Positions 24,330 to 33,376 of a DNA stretch of 42,832 bases are shown in pieces. The DNA is from an uncultured Oscillospiraceae bacterium (GTDB taxonomy: Bacteria; Bacillota; Clostridia; Oscillospirales; Ruminococcaceae). The notes under the pieces are model-generated. The model searched no databases. It saw nothing but the letters and a program-made list of their open reading frames with translations, and was not told the DNA's origin. Location: NCBI GenBank assembly GCA_900552945.1, contig USBI01000011.1, forward strand, positions 1-42,832, written 5' to 3'. The position numbers and the translations under genes are program-made. Position 1 is the stretch's first letter. Each line of letters starts with the position of its first letter.

Positions 24330-26642
24330 TTAGCCCGCTGAATCAAGCCGTATGACAGCAACCGTCACATCATCCGAATGCCCGTCAATCCGTCTTCTGC
24401 GGGCCTCTTTCACAATTCTCTGAGCAATTTCCTTACAGCTTTTATTTGCGTTGAGCTCCAGTTCAGCCTCAATCCAATCGGTACCGGTAGCCGTAACACC
24501 ATCCGAAACCATTAAAACAAGGTCCCCGGAAGAAAGCCGGTGTTCCGCACGGTCAAAACCGATTCCTTTCAAAATTCCCGCAGGCAGTGAATCGGTTTCC
24601 AACTTCTGCACACTGTCACTTTTCAGCAGAAAGGACGGTGCGGCTCCCGCTTTTAAAAATTCTGCCTTCCCGGTATAAAGGTCCAGCCGCACAATGTCGA
24701 TTGTAGCCAATGACTCATCCGCTGCTTTAACGAGCAAAGAAGAGTTGATCAGCTTAATTGCCGACTCAAAACCAAAACCCGCTTTCACCAGCTTTAAAAC
24801 AAATGAACAGGTCATAGTAGAGTCGATGGCGGCATGTCCGCCGCTTCCCATGCCATCGCTCAGCACGATGTGGAAATAACCTTTGGAATCCAAAAAGGTT
24901 TCATAGCTATCGCCGCAGTACGACTCGCCGTCTGCCGGATATTGCTCCGCATAAAAATCAGCGTGATAACGAGCCATTTCAAAAAACGAAAGACGTGTTG
25001 AAGTACCAATCTCGGTTACACTGGGGAGATCGAAATCAAGGTCGAGCGCAGAAGAGATGGTTTCACACAAGATTTGCTGAGACACGTTTAACGCAGCATT
25101 CGTATAAATTTCCACGCAAATGCGTCCGTTCAAGTCGGTCAGACAGTTCACTTCATCGTAAGAAAAATTCAAATTTTGAAGAACGCTTCTCACCTTTGCA
25201 CCTGCCGCGTGATCGATCAGTGAAACGGTGCCGATTTCTGAACCGATTTCACACAACATCTGTGCCATGCCGTCCAACTGTTCTGAGGAAACCTGCCGTG
25301 CCTCCTCAACCATCCGAACCGCCTGCCGATGAGAAAGATAGCTCTGATAATTTTGGTTGATCTCTGCTGTAAAAGCTGAAAATTTACAGCACTTATTCTG
25401 AAAATACGCCGGCATCTGATCCTCCCGGATGCGGCTTTCCTTCTTCAGGGTCGGCGTAATGGTTTCCAGCGCCTCCCAGGTGGTATCATACTGACTTTCC
25501 CAGCAGAACATTTTCAACCCGCAGTTACGGCATACACGGTCGGCAGAACGATGATAAACGGAAGAAATGTCCGGTACGCTGTTTTCCTGCAGCTTTTCCG
25601 AAACCAAATCCACCGACTGTTTCATATCCTTTACCGCAAGTGCCGCAAAGCGGAGCCGATTCTGAATCCATCCTCCATCGCCGCGTTCGGTTTTGTCCTC
25701 GTCCAGAACAAATGCAGAAAACTCGCTTCCCAACAGACGAGAGGGAATCACCGCGAAAACAGCAGAGGCAAACAGCACATCCAACAGGTATTCAACCGTT
25801 GGCTGACCCGTGGTAATAAGAAACGCACAGGCAGTATTTACTGCCAGAAAAACAGCGACCTGCCCCAGCTTCTGCAACGGTTTGAGCGCGCTCGCCAGAA
25901 TAGCTGCTGTCATTAACGCGCCGCAATAAGGCGCATAATCGGGGCTGTACAAAATAAACGCCGCGGAAACACCGGCCGCCACAGCAGCGCTGGAAAATCC
26001 TCCATGGCTGACAAAGCACAGAATTGCCAACATGCCGGCGATGCGTCCCAAAGAAAAGGTAAAAAACTGTATGCCGCATAACGCCAGAAGAAACACCCCG
26101 GCAACTACACCGATACTGACATATTCCCGAACCGTATAATGCCGCAGGTCTCTGGAAGAAAAAAAGGCTCGAACCGCCACCGCACAGAAATAGGTTACGG
26201 CAAAACAAAGAAACGCCTGCAAAATGCGGATGAAATTCACATAAACGCCGGCTTGCTCCAAAACGGACGCTCCGAAACCGCACACCAGCATAATGACGCA
26301 GGAAACCGCGGCGATTCCCAACGGATTGACCGCCTGCCCGGACAGTCTTGGAAAAAAGAACTTTACGGCAAATAGAATTGCCAGCGCGGGAAAAAGGACA
26401 AGCTGATCCGTACCCATTCCGAACAGAAAATACCCTGCCGCGCTGCCCGCGATCGCCGCAAACGAGTAACTGCGGGGCAGCGCGGCAGAAAGCGCCACAC
26501 CCATTCCCGCAAGCCCACCGATCATCCTAGCATTGGCCGCGAGGGCAGCCAGAAGAAAGATGATGCCGTAACGAACAAACGCCCCTACTCCCTGTAATTT
26601 TCCGGTGTGACCGGCCGTTTTCATATGCAATGCTGTTTTCAC
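24330..26642 (-). CDS. spoIIE: Stage II sporulation protein E
   Basis: The protein is 770 aa, close to the usual SpoIIE length. The N-terminal 330 residues hold about ten membrane helices. A central regulatory region includes a cysteine-containing segment (CRNCGLKMFCW). The C-terminal PP2C phosphatase domain (about 555-770) has HIVLSDGMGSGGHA, LVLMVSDGVTA and GHSDDVTVAVI with metal-binding aspartates. It dephosphorylates SpoIIAA to release sigma-F in the forespore and acts at the asymmetric septum. Start is GTG at 26642 with AGAGGTG 6 bases upstream. The promoter (26695-26727) has Spo0A-type features. Confidence 0.95.
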   Translation of the reverse strand: MKTALHMKTAGHTGKLQGVGAFVRYGIIFLLAALAANARMIGGLAGMGVALSAALPRSYSFAAIAGSAAGYFLFGMGTDQLVLFPALAILFAVKFFFPRLSGQAVNPLGIAAVSCVIMLVCGFGASVLEQAGVYVNFIRILQAFLCFAVTYFCAVAVRAFFSSRDLRHYTVREYVSIGVVAGVFLLALCGIQFFTFSLGRIAGMLAILCFVSHGGFSSAAVAAGVSAAFILYSPDYAPYCGALMTAAILASALKPLQKLGQVAVFLAVNTACAFLITTGQPTVEYLLDVLFASAVFAVIPSRLLGSEFSAFVLDEDKTERGDGGWIQNRLRFAALAVKDMKQSVDLVSEKLQENSVPDISSVYHRSADRVCRNCGLKMFCWESQYDTTWEALETITPTLKKESRIREDQMPAYFQNKCCKFSAFTAEINQNYQSYLSHRQAVRMVEEARQVSSEQLDGMAQMLCEIGSEIGTVSLIDHAAGAKVRSVLQNLNFSYDEVNCLTDLNGRICVEIYTNAALNVSQQILCETISSALDLDFDLPSVTEIGTSTRLSFFEMARYHADFYAEQYPADGESYCGDSYETFLDSKGYFHIVLSDGMGSGGHAAIDSTMTCSFVLKLVKAGFGFESAIKLINSSLLVKAADESLATIDIVRLDLYTGKAEFLKAGAAPSFLLKSDSVQKLETDSLPAGILKGIGFDRAEHRLSSGDLVLMVSDGVTATGTDWIEAELELNANKSCKEIAQRIVKEARRRRIDGHSDDVTVAVIRLDSAG

Positions 26643-26694
26643 GTCTTACACCTCTGAATGTTTTAAAAAAACAGGTTTATTTGGAATCAAACCT

Positions 26695-26728
26695 ATTATA
26701 TCGTTGAGCGGGTAAACATTCTGTCAAA
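26695..26728 (-). promoter_or_regulatory. spoIIE promoter with 21-bp spacer and 0A-like box
   Basis: On the minus strand TTGACA (26727-26722) and TATAAT (26700-26695) are 21 bp apart. Read on the plus strand the -35 overlaps TCTGTCAAA, 8 of 9 matches to the Spo0A box TTTGTCRAA. Confidence 0.7.
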
Positions 26729-26882
26729 CAAAAGACGCAAAAAAAGCCGTAAAACAGCTGTCTGTGATGAAGGCTGGAGAAAAGGGTGTTCATTTTGCGA
26801 AGGGATGTTATCATCCGATAAAAACAGCCGCAAAACGTCAAAAACAAATAGAGCACAATTTCTGTCAGACCAACGAAAAAGA

Positions 26883-26910
26883 AAGGCCGGCGAAGTTTTT
26901 CGCCGGCCTA
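26883..26910 (-). terminator. Terminator of gltX
   Basis: A stem of AGGCCGGCGAA with its complement around a short T-rich loop, followed on the minus strand by TTTC and a T-rich run, begins 9 bases past the gltX stop. Confidence 0.8.
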
Positions 26911-26918
26911 AACCGTTT

Positions 26919-28373
26919 TTATTTTGTGAGTTTTTCAATTCCTTTGCGGATACGCGCCAGCGAATCCTCTTTACCAAGGATCGCGCACAGCTCAATGCCG
27001 CCGCCCGGAGTAAACTGCTTTCCGGAAACCGCGACACGAACCGGCCAAAGGATCAGCCCATTCTTCACGCCCTTTTGGGCAATCAGATCAAACAGCGCTT
27101 TGTGGATGGATTCTTCGTTCCAATCCTCAAGCTGTTCCAGAACCGGAAGCACATCTTTTAACGATTCGAGCGAATTCTCCTCATTGGTCTTCATCTTCTT
27201 GTGAACATACAGCGCGGTATCATACTCAGGAAGCGCGTCGATGAAATCCACCTGCTCCGGAATGTCGGTAAACAGTTCGGTACGGGACTGCAGAACACGC
27301 GCGATCAGTTTGGTATCTACATCCTCGCGTTTGCAGGTCTGGCGGATATAAGGAAGCGCCATCTCCTCAAAATGATCCAGTGACATCCGGCGGATGTATG
27401 CCCCGTTGATCGCTTTGAGCTTGAGCGGATCAAAAATTGCGGGAGATTTGGAAATACCGCTTACATCAAACTCCTGAACAAGCTCATCCAGGGTGAAAAT
27501 TTCCTCTTCGCCTTTCGGGCTCCAGCCAAGCAGTGCAATGTAGTTGACGACCGCTTCGGTCAGGTATCCTTTTTTAATAAGATCTTCAAACGAAGCATCA
27601 CCATTGCGCTTGGAAAGCTTCTCGGTCTGATTCTTCATGACCGGAGAGCAGTGGATGTAAACCGGTTTCTCCCAGCCGAACGCCTCATAAAGAAGGTTAT
27701 ATTTCGGAGTGGAGGAAAGGTATTCATTTCCGCGGATGACATGGGTAATTCCCATGGTATGGTCGTCTACAACATTCGCGAAGTTATAGGTCGGCATACC
27801 GTCCGCTTTAATAAGAATCTGATCATCAAGAACAGAATTATCAACGGTAATATCACCAAAAACCTCGTCGTGGAAGGTGGTTGTTCCCTCCTGCGGGCAT
27901 TTCTGGCGGATGACATAAGGAATCCCGGCAGCGAGTTTCTCTTCCACTTCTTCTTTGGTGAGATTACGGCAGTGGCCGTCATACTTGGAAGCCATACCGG
28001 AAGCATGCTGAATCTTTTTGACCTCTTCCAGACGTTCTTTATCACAGAAGCAGTAGTACGCGTCTCCGCTTTCGATCAGCTTCAGAGCGTATTCCTTGAA
28101 CATGCCCATCCGTTCGCTCTGTACATAAGGGCCGTACGGGCCGCCGATATCCGGGCCTTCATCCCACTGAAGACCGGTTTTGCGCAATGTATCATAAATA
28201 ATATCCACCGCGCCCTCTACATAACGTTCGCGGTCGGTATCCTCAATTCTCAAAATAAAGGTTCCGTTGTTTTTTTTGGCAAGCAGATAGGCATACAGCG
28301 CCGTGCGAAGGTTACCAACATGCATGTAACCGGTCGGGCTCGGTGCAAATCTGGTTCTCACCGTCTGCGACAT
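26919..28373 (-). CDS. gltX: Glutamyl-tRNA synthetase
   Basis: The protein is 484 aa, a normal bacterial length. It charges tRNA-Glu (and possibly tRNA-Gln for later amidation). Class I signatures are [20 protein letters not shown] (HIGH-type HVGN) and KLSKRNGD (KMSKS loop). A zinc-like cluster CFCDKERL is present in the catalytic insertion. AAGGAG precedes the ATG, and a promoter lies at 28413-28441. It is transcribed divergently from mutY. Confidence 0.96.
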   Translation of the reverse strand: MSQTVRTRFAPSPTGYMHVGNLRTALYAYLLAKKNNGTFILRIEDTDRERYVEGAVDIIYDTLRKTGLQWDEGPDIGGPYGPYVQSERMGMFKEYALKLIESGDAYYCFCDKERLEEVKKIQHASGMASKYDGHCRNLTKEEVEEKLAAGIPYVIRQKCPQEGTTTFHDEVFGDITVDNSVLDDQILIKADGMPTYNFANVVDDHTMGITHVIRGNEYLSSTPKYNLLYEAFGWEKPVYIHCSPVMKNQTEKLSKRNGDASFEDLIKKGYLTEAVVNYIALLGWSPKGEEEIFTLDELVQEFDVSGISKSPAIFDPLKLKAINGAYIRRMSLDHFEEMALPYIRQTCKREDVDTKLIARVLQSRTELFTDIPEQVDFIDALPEYDTALYVHKKMKTNEENSLESLKDVLPVLEQLEDWNEESIHKALFDLIAQKGVKNGLILWPVRVAVSGKQFTPGGGIELCAILGKEDSLARIRKGIEKLTK

Positions 28374-28412
28374 GATGATTTCTCCTTTTTATTCAATTTC
28401 TATATCCTTATT

Positions 28413-28441
28413 ATAGTACCGTTTTATCCGCTGTTTGTCAA
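28413..28441 (-). promoter_or_regulatory. gltX promoter
   Basis: TTGACA (28441-28436) and TACTAT (28418-28413) are 17 bp apart on the minus strand. Confidence 0.65.
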
Positions 28442-28585
28442 TTCAATTCCCATCTTTCCGCTTTGGAATTTACGCTTTTTCCATCATCTCACAAACCGCG
28501 GACCCGTTTTCGTTTTACGCCGGATGTGATATAATAATTTTACTTATAAACACCGGCATTTATCCGGCCAAAAGGAGGAAGTCGC

Positions 28586-29659
28586 CTGCTTAACCTGTCT
28601 GAATCGAACCAATGCGCTCTCGCGCAGCTGCCGGAGCTGCTGCTCCCTTGGTATGACACATCCGCCCGCACGATGCCGTGGCGTGGAATTCACAACCCAT
28701 ATTACACCTGGATTTCCGAAATCATGCTTCAGCAAACCCGCGTAGAAGCGGCGACCGACTACTTTCTACGCTTTGTAAAAGCTCTTCCAACGGTTTCCGA
28801 TCTTGCCAATGTGCCTGACGAACAGCTCATGAAGCTCTGGGAAGGACTGGGCTATTACAGCCGTGCCCGCAATTTAAAAAAAGCGGCGCAGATTCTCTGC
28901 CGCGACTACGGCGGTGCGCTTCCTGCTGACCACACCGCGCTTATGAATCTGCCGGGAATCGGCAGTTATACAGCCGGGGCGATCTGTTCGATTGCGTTCG
29001 ATCTTCCCTACCCGGCTGTTGACGGGAATGTACTGCGGGTTGTATCCCGCTTGACCGGCTGCAGAGCGGATATTGCCGAAGCCAAAGTAAAAAAAGAATG
29101 GGAAATCACTCTGGCGGCTGTTTATCCGAAAAGCCGTGCGGGCGATTTCACCCAGTCTCTCATGGAACTGGGTGCGATCGTCTGTCTGCCGAACGGCGCG
29201 CCTCGGTGCGAAAACTGCCCGCTCGGCGGCATCTGTCAAGCAAAAGCGAATGACACAATTGATCTTCTGCCGGTCAAGGCGCCGAAAAAAGAACGAAAGA
29301 TTGAAAAACACACCGTGTTCATCCTGCTGGCAGACAGCAAGATCGCGCTTCGCAAGCGTCCGGAATCCGGCCTGCTTGCCGGACTTTGGGAACTGCCCAT
29401 GAAAGACGGTTATTTATCGCGGGAAGAAGTCGCAAGCTGGTTTGAACAACAGCAAACAGCGGCTAAAATCAGCGCGTTAAAACCGGCAAAACACATCTTC
29501 TCTCATGTAGAATGGCGAATGAGCGGCTATTTGGTTCAATTGGAAGCACCGCTTAACGATCCATCTCTCGTCTGGGTGGATAAGCCCGCTCTGGAGGGCT
29601 CGTTCGCACTTCCTTCCGCGTTCAAAGCATACCGCAAACTGCTGGACGATTTGCTGTAA
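28586..29659 (+). CDS. mutY: A/G-specific adenine glycosylase MutY, probable CTG start
   Basis: The protein is about 357 aa. It removes adenine mispaired with 8-oxoguanine. The N-terminal catalytic domain contains SEIMLQQTRVEA, the helix-hairpin-helix NLPGIGSYTAGAI and the catalytic aspartate in PAVDGNVLRV. A [4Fe-4S] loop (C-x7-C-x2-C-x5-C, CLPNGAPRCENCPLGGIC) follows, and the C-terminus is the Nudix-like 8-oxoG domain. The first ATG (28673) would cut off the conserved LPELLLPWYD helix. The frame is open upstream to an AAAGGAGG site, 7 bases after which stands CTG (28586). No ATG, GTG or TTG lies in between. Confidence 0.85.
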   Translation: MLNLSESNQCALAQLPELLLPWYDTSARTMPWRGIHNPYYTWISEIMLQQTRVEAATDYFLRFVKALPTVSDLANVPDEQLMKLWEGLGYYSRARNLKKAAQILCRDYGGALPADHTALMNLPGIGSYTAGAICSIAFDLPYPAVDGNVLRVVSRLTGCRADIAEAKVKKEWEITLAAVYPKSRAGDFTQSLMELGAIVCLPNGAPRCENCPLGGICQAKANDTIDLLPVKAPKKERKIEKHTVFILLADSKIALRKRPESGLLAGLWELPMKDGYLSREEVASWFEQQQTAAKISALKPAKHIFSHVEWRMSGYLVQLEAPLNDPSLVWVDKPALEGSFALPSAFKAYRKLLDDLL

Positions 29660-29897
29660 ACGAGTCGATGTATGTGTACCCCAAAATGGCTGTGGTGCAA
29701 AGCTGTGTCCTCTCTTGTAACAACAGTCAACAGCCGAAAAAAAGGGCCATACCCGGCACAGTTTCGCCGTAGAATGAAGCAAAAAGCGGACTGCCTCGGC
29801 ATCTAGCGGGGATTTCTGTGCCTGAATTCAGCACGGCCTTACCAATGCTAATTTTCTGTTTTCCCTTTTAATTATCCGCCAAAAAGGAGCGTTTATT

Positions 29898-30551
29898 TTG
29901 AATAAAGTGAGTTGGAAAGGCGGCGCGCTGCTGGCGCCCGTTCCGCCTGTCATGGTGAGCTGCGGCAGTATGCAGCAGCCGAACATCATCACCGTCGGGT
30001 GGACCGGCATCACCAACACCATCCCGCCAAAAACCTATATTTCCATCCGCCCGGAACGGTTCTCCTACCACCTTTTAAAGGAAACCGGCGTGTTTGTGGT
30101 AAATCTCACCACCGAATCGCTGGTGCGCGCGGCTGATTTCTGCGGTGTGCGCAGCGGGAAAGATGTGAACAAATGGAAAGAGACCGGTCTCACCCCGCTT
30201 GCCGCGCCGGAAACCGGCTGCCCCATGATCGCCGAAAGTCCGCTGAGCCTGGAGTGCCAGGTGACGGACGTTATTCCGCTGGGTTCGCACGAGATGTTTT
30301 TAGCGGATATACTCTCCGTCCAAGTTGACCCTCACCTGATCGACAAAGCCGGCAGGCTCTGCCTTGACCGCGCCAAGCTTGCGGCCTACGCCCACGGCGA
30401 ATACTTTGCGCTGGGCGAAAAGCTGGGCAGCTTTGGTTTTTCGGTGCAAAAAAAGCCGAAGCCGCAGAGCCGTAATCCAAGGCGCGGAGAAAAAACACAT
30501 AAAAGCGCGCATCCAGCCAGAAAGAAACGCAAAAACACCACCGGGAGGTAA
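29898..30551 (+). CDS. Flavin reductase-like FMN-binding protein
   Basis: The protein is 217 aa starting at TTG (29898), 9 bases after AAGGAG. The split-barrel flavin reductase fold is seen in PPVMVSCGSMQQPNIITVGW, ISIRPERFSYHLLKETGVFVVN and DFCGVRSGKDVNKWKETGL. Such proteins bind FMN and reduce flavin or act as small oxidoreductases; the partner is unknown. The last 35 residues are strongly basic (KKPKPQSRNPRRGEK and HPARKKRKN), a tail absent from most relatives that could bind nucleic acid or membrane. The next gene starts 5 bases after the stop, so the two are co-transcribed. Bases 29660-29897 upstream contain no recognisable gene. Confidence 0.82.
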   Translation: MNKVSWKGGALLAPVPPVMVSCGSMQQPNIITVGWTGITNTIPPKTYISIRPERFSYHLLKETGVFVVNLTTESLVRAADFCGVRSGKDVNKWKETGLTPLAAPETGCPMIAESPLSLECQVTDVIPLGSHEMFLADILSVQVDPHLIDKAGRLCLDRAKLAAYAHGEYFALGEKLGSFGFSVQKKPKPQSRNPRRGEKTHKSAHPARKKRKNTTGR

Positions 30552-30556
30552 ACAAA

Positions 30557-31387
30557 ATGCCAACCTTTCTTTGCCCTGTCTGCCACAATCCTCTTGCCGG
30601 TGAAGCCAGCCTGCGGTGTGACAAAGGCCATTGCTTTGACCGTTCCAAAAGCGGTTACGTCAACCTGCTGGATATCAAGCAGAAACGCTCCAAGCTCCCG
30701 GGCGACAACAAACAGATGGCCGCTGCCCGGCGTGACTTTCTAAACGGCGGATTTTATGAGCCTCTTTCCGATGCGGTCAATTCCGCTTGTGAGCAGTTGC
30801 TGGCAAACCGCAAAGCGCCTGCCGTCCTCGACGCCGGCTGCGGCGAGGGGTACTACACCGAACGGTTGTTTCGTTTTTTGGAGGAAAATGGGTTTTCTCC
30901 GGAACTGTTTGGCGTGGATATTTCCAAATTTGCGTTAGACATTGCGGCAAAGCGCTGTAAAAAAGCGCACTTTGCCGTTGCAAGCGCGTTTCACATGCCT
31001 TTGCCGGACACCTCGTTCGACCTGATTTTAAACCTGTTCGCGCCATACAGCGGCGCGGAATACATCCGCCTTTTAAAGCCAGAAGGATATTTTCTCATGG
31101 TCATTCCAGGGGAAAATCATCTGTGGGAGCTTAAGCAGGCGGTTTATCCAAAGCCGTATAAAAACAAGCCCAAAAGTCCGGAATTGGAAGGGTTCGCATT
31201 TTTAAGCAGCCAGACCATACGTTACCGTCTGACACTGGAAAACGGCGAAGATATTCAGCACCTGTTTGCCATGACGCCTTATTATTACCGAACGCCGGAA
31301 GAAGGTTTAAAACGGCTTGCAGCGCTTTCTCATCTTGAAGTACAGTGTGAATTTGAGCTGCTGCTCTACCGCCCCGCCGCACAATAG
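30557..31387 (+). CDS. rlmA: RlmA/TlrB-type 23S rRNA guanine-N1 methyltransferase
   Basis: The protein is 276 aa. The N-terminal zinc site uses Cys6, Cys9, Cys21 and His25 (CPVC and CDKGHCFDRSKSGYVNLL), the hallmark of RlmA enzymes. The class I SAM domain has VLDAGCGEGYYTERL and DLILNLFAPYSGAEYIRLL. It methylates a guanine in hairpin 35 of 23S rRNA; Gram-positive members act at G748 and can confer macrolide resistance in antibiotic producers. Which position applies here is not readable. GGGAGGT precedes the ATG. Confidence 0.88.
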   Translation: MPTFLCPVCHNPLAGEASLRCDKGHCFDRSKSGYVNLLDIKQKRSKLPGDNKQMAAARRDFLNGGFYEPLSDAVNSACEQLLANRKAPAVLDAGCGEGYYTERLFRFLEENGFSPELFGVDISKFALDIAAKRCKKAHFAVASAFHMPLPDTSFDLILNLFAPYSGAEYIRLLKPEGYFLMVIPGENHLWELKQAVYPKPYKNKPKSPELEGFAFLSSQTIRYRLTLENGEDIQHLFAMTPYYYRTPEEGLKRLAALSHLEVQCEFELLLYRPAAQ

Positions 31388-31450
31388 CCCTTCCTGTAAA
31401 GATACTCTTTGTCCGAACCAAAACCTTTCTGTTTGCCGCCAAACCGCTAT

Positions 31451-31479
31451 TTGACAAAACGGCTGAGTTGGAATAATAT
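31451..31479 (+). promoter_or_regulatory. Promoter upstream of the first sugar isomerase
   Basis: TTGACA (31451-31456) and TAATAT (31474-31479) are 17 bp apart. A second TATAAT lies at 31570-31575. Between them are two inverted repeats: ATGATCCG (31497-31504 with 31524-31531) and TGTTAC (31531-31536 with 31547-31552). Confidence 0.5.
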
Positions 31480-31662
31480 TATAAAATAATTTCATAATGA
31501 TCCGATGGCAAAGAATTGAGCAACGGATCATGTTACAGAAAGTTTTGTAACATAGCAGGTCAAATTCTGTATAATAAGGTCGAATAATACAAATAGTATT
31601 AAATAATGCCAAAATCATCCTGTTTCTGCAACAAATCACAAACAAAAAGGAGCATCACAACC

Positions 31663-32436
31663 ATGTATTTACTGGGCCGCGTACAAATGATGGCGCCGAC
31701 TTCCTACGAGGACGGCGTAAAAACACTGATGAAAAAGGGCTTTGATGGAATTGAATTCGGCATGTCTGACCGGCAGTTCAAACCCCGTCCGGAATTTTTT
31801 GCCCACGGTTTTGCTGACAAAATGAAAAAGATCATGGAGCAAACCGGTGTAAAGGCGTTTTCGGTCAGCGCGCATTTTGATTTTACCGCCAGCGAAGAAA
31901 ACTTTAATGTTGTGAAAGATTCCATCCGGGTGGCAAAAGAGATGGGGTCGCCGCTGGTCATCGTCAACGGTGCGCTTCGCAATGACGAAGAGCCGTATGA
32001 AACCCAGTGGAACCGACAGATTGAATGCTGCAAACGGCTTTGCGAAGAGGCTGAAAAAGCGAACATGCCGCTCGCCATGGAGTTTGAACCCGGCTTTGTC
32101 ATTGACAACACCGCCCTTATGCTCAAAGCGTTTGATGAGATTGATTCACCCATGATGAAGGTGAACCTGGATGTGGGTCATGTTTTTCTGTGTGACCCGA
32201 ACCCCATGCAGGCGATTGAGGACTGCGGCCCGTACATTGTACACGCTCATCTGGAAAATATGAAGACCGGCGTACACAATCATCTGGTACCCTATGAGGG
32301 TGATATGGATCTGCCCGGCTACATTGCCAAGCTGCGCGAGGTCGGGTTCGACGGTATGGCCGCGTTCGACGCCTATCAGTATGATTACGCAGCTGTTGCG
32401 GAAGAATCGGTCAAATACTTTAAAAGTATTTTTTAA
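31663..32436 (+). CDS. TIM-barrel sugar phosphate isomerase/epimerase
   Basis: The protein is 257 aa from ATG at 31663 with AAGGAG upstream. It belongs to the xylose isomerase-like/AP endonuclease 2 superfamily: GFDGIEFGMSD, EFEPGFVIDN, VNLDVGHVFLC with the metal-binding Asp-x-Gly-His, and HAHLENMK. Metal ligands of this type act on keto or inositol-type sugars; the substrate is unknown. It stands alone, with a hairpin-containing leader and a shared terminator downstream. A second member of the same superfamily is encoded at 36380. Confidence 0.82.
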   Translation: MYLLGRVQMMAPTSYEDGVKTLMKKGFDGIEFGMSDRQFKPRPEFFAHGFADKMKKIMEQTGVKAFSVSAHFDFTASEENFNVVKDSIRVAKEMGSPLVIVNGALRNDEEPYETQWNRQIECCKRLCEEAEKANMPLAMEFEPGFVIDNTALMLKAFDEIDSPMMKVNLDVGHVFLCDPNPMQAIEDCGPYIVHAHLENMKTGVHNHLVPYEGDMDLPGYIAKLREVGFDGMAAFDAYQYDYAAVAEESVKYFKSIF

Positions 32437-32455
32437 ACAAGAGAAATCCATAACA

Positions 32456-32489
32456 AAAACGCTTCGCCCAAGATCAGGCGAAGCGTTTT
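32456..32489. terminator. Bidirectional terminator
   Basis: AAAACGCTTCGCC and its complement around an 8-base loop, with A/T runs at both ends, lie between the convergent isomerase and HAD genes. Confidence 0.85.
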
Positions 32490-32499
32490 TCTATGCACA

Positions 32500-33342
32500 T
32501 TATAAACCGGCGTGTTCTTCCAGAAAATGGGGAACACCGTCTTCCGTGTTCGGCAGGATGACACCCGTGGCACGCTGTTTGAGCTCCTCCACCGCATTGC
32601 CCACGGCGTAGGTCTCATCACACGCGCGGAAGAGCGGAAGATCGTTCAAATTATCCCCGAAGCCCACCAGCTTGTCCGCTTTCAAATAATCTTTCAGCCA
32701 ACAGGCGGCATGGTATTTGGAAGCACGGCCGCTGAAGATTTCCAGATACCATTTTCCGGGATGATAAATGTCCCGATAAAAGGTAAAGCCGATATCCGGC
32801 CGCTGTTCCAACTCCGCAGCGATCCGGTCCAGGCGCTCCTTGTTTTCCAGCAGGGTGAAATAGATGGTGTCTTCATCCGGAATATCCGAAAAATGGTCTA
32901 CCTGGGTAAACGGCTTCTGGTAGCGTTTCTGGCGTTCCTCAATAAACGCCTGTTTCTCAGGGGAATCCGCGGTCTCGTAATAGGTCATCACCGACCTTCC
33001 CTCCAGCCGGTACAGAAAGCCTCCGATACCAGCCGCACAAAGCAACTGTTTTACAGTTTGCACCGCATCCTTTTCGAGATACTGCCGGCTGACAAACTCC
33101 TGCATTTCAAAGTTGTAGATCAGCACCCCGTTCATCAGGATCGCCGGCACTTTCAGAGGGAGTTCCTTCATGATTTTAAGTGCCGACTCCCCCGTCCGCG
33201 CCGTGGCAAAGCTGAACAGAACCCCCTGATCGAGCAGACGGGTTAACGTTTTTACCGCATAATCCGACAAACGCGCGTCTTTGGTGAGCAGTGTTCCGTC
33301 CAGGTCGGACAAATACAGAACTTTTTTCGAAGCCGGGCTCAT
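32500..33342 (-). CDS. Cof-type HAD phosphatase
   Basis: The protein is 280 aa. Motif I is LSDLDGTLL (Asp13 and Asp15), motif II is SFATARTG, and the C-terminal motif is LVGFGDNLNDLPLF, with a type IIB cap between. Family members dephosphorylate sugar phosphates, flavin or cofactor phosphates. It follows the alpha-galactosidase gene by 34 bp on the same strand, so it may handle a phosphorylated product of that pathway. A run of six G precedes the ATG as the ribosome site. Confidence 0.85.
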   Translation of the reverse strand: MSPASKKVLYLSDLDGTLLTKDARLSDYAVKTLTRLLDQGVLFSFATARTGESALKIMKELPLKVPAILMNGVLIYNFEMQEFVSRQYLEKDAVQTVKQLLCAAGIGGFLYRLEGRSVMTYYETADSPEKQAFIEERQKRYQKPFTQVDHFSDIPDEDTIYFTLLENKERLDRIAAELEQRPDIGFTFYRDIYHPGKWYLEIFSGRASKYHAACWLKDYLKADKLVGFGDNLNDLPLFRACDETYAVGNAVEELKQRATGVILPNTEDGVPHFLEEHAGL

Positions 33343-33376
33343 TTTGTTTCCCCCCGTTTTTGAAAAATCACAATTT

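Noticed and set aside
27651..28529. 292-aa plus-strand ORF opposite gltX
   Set aside because: It is antisense to conserved gltX and lacks any recognisable domain.
29660..29897. tRNA or small RNA in the gap after mutY
   Set aside because: No cloverleaf, no conserved T-loop sequence and no terminator with poly-T were found.
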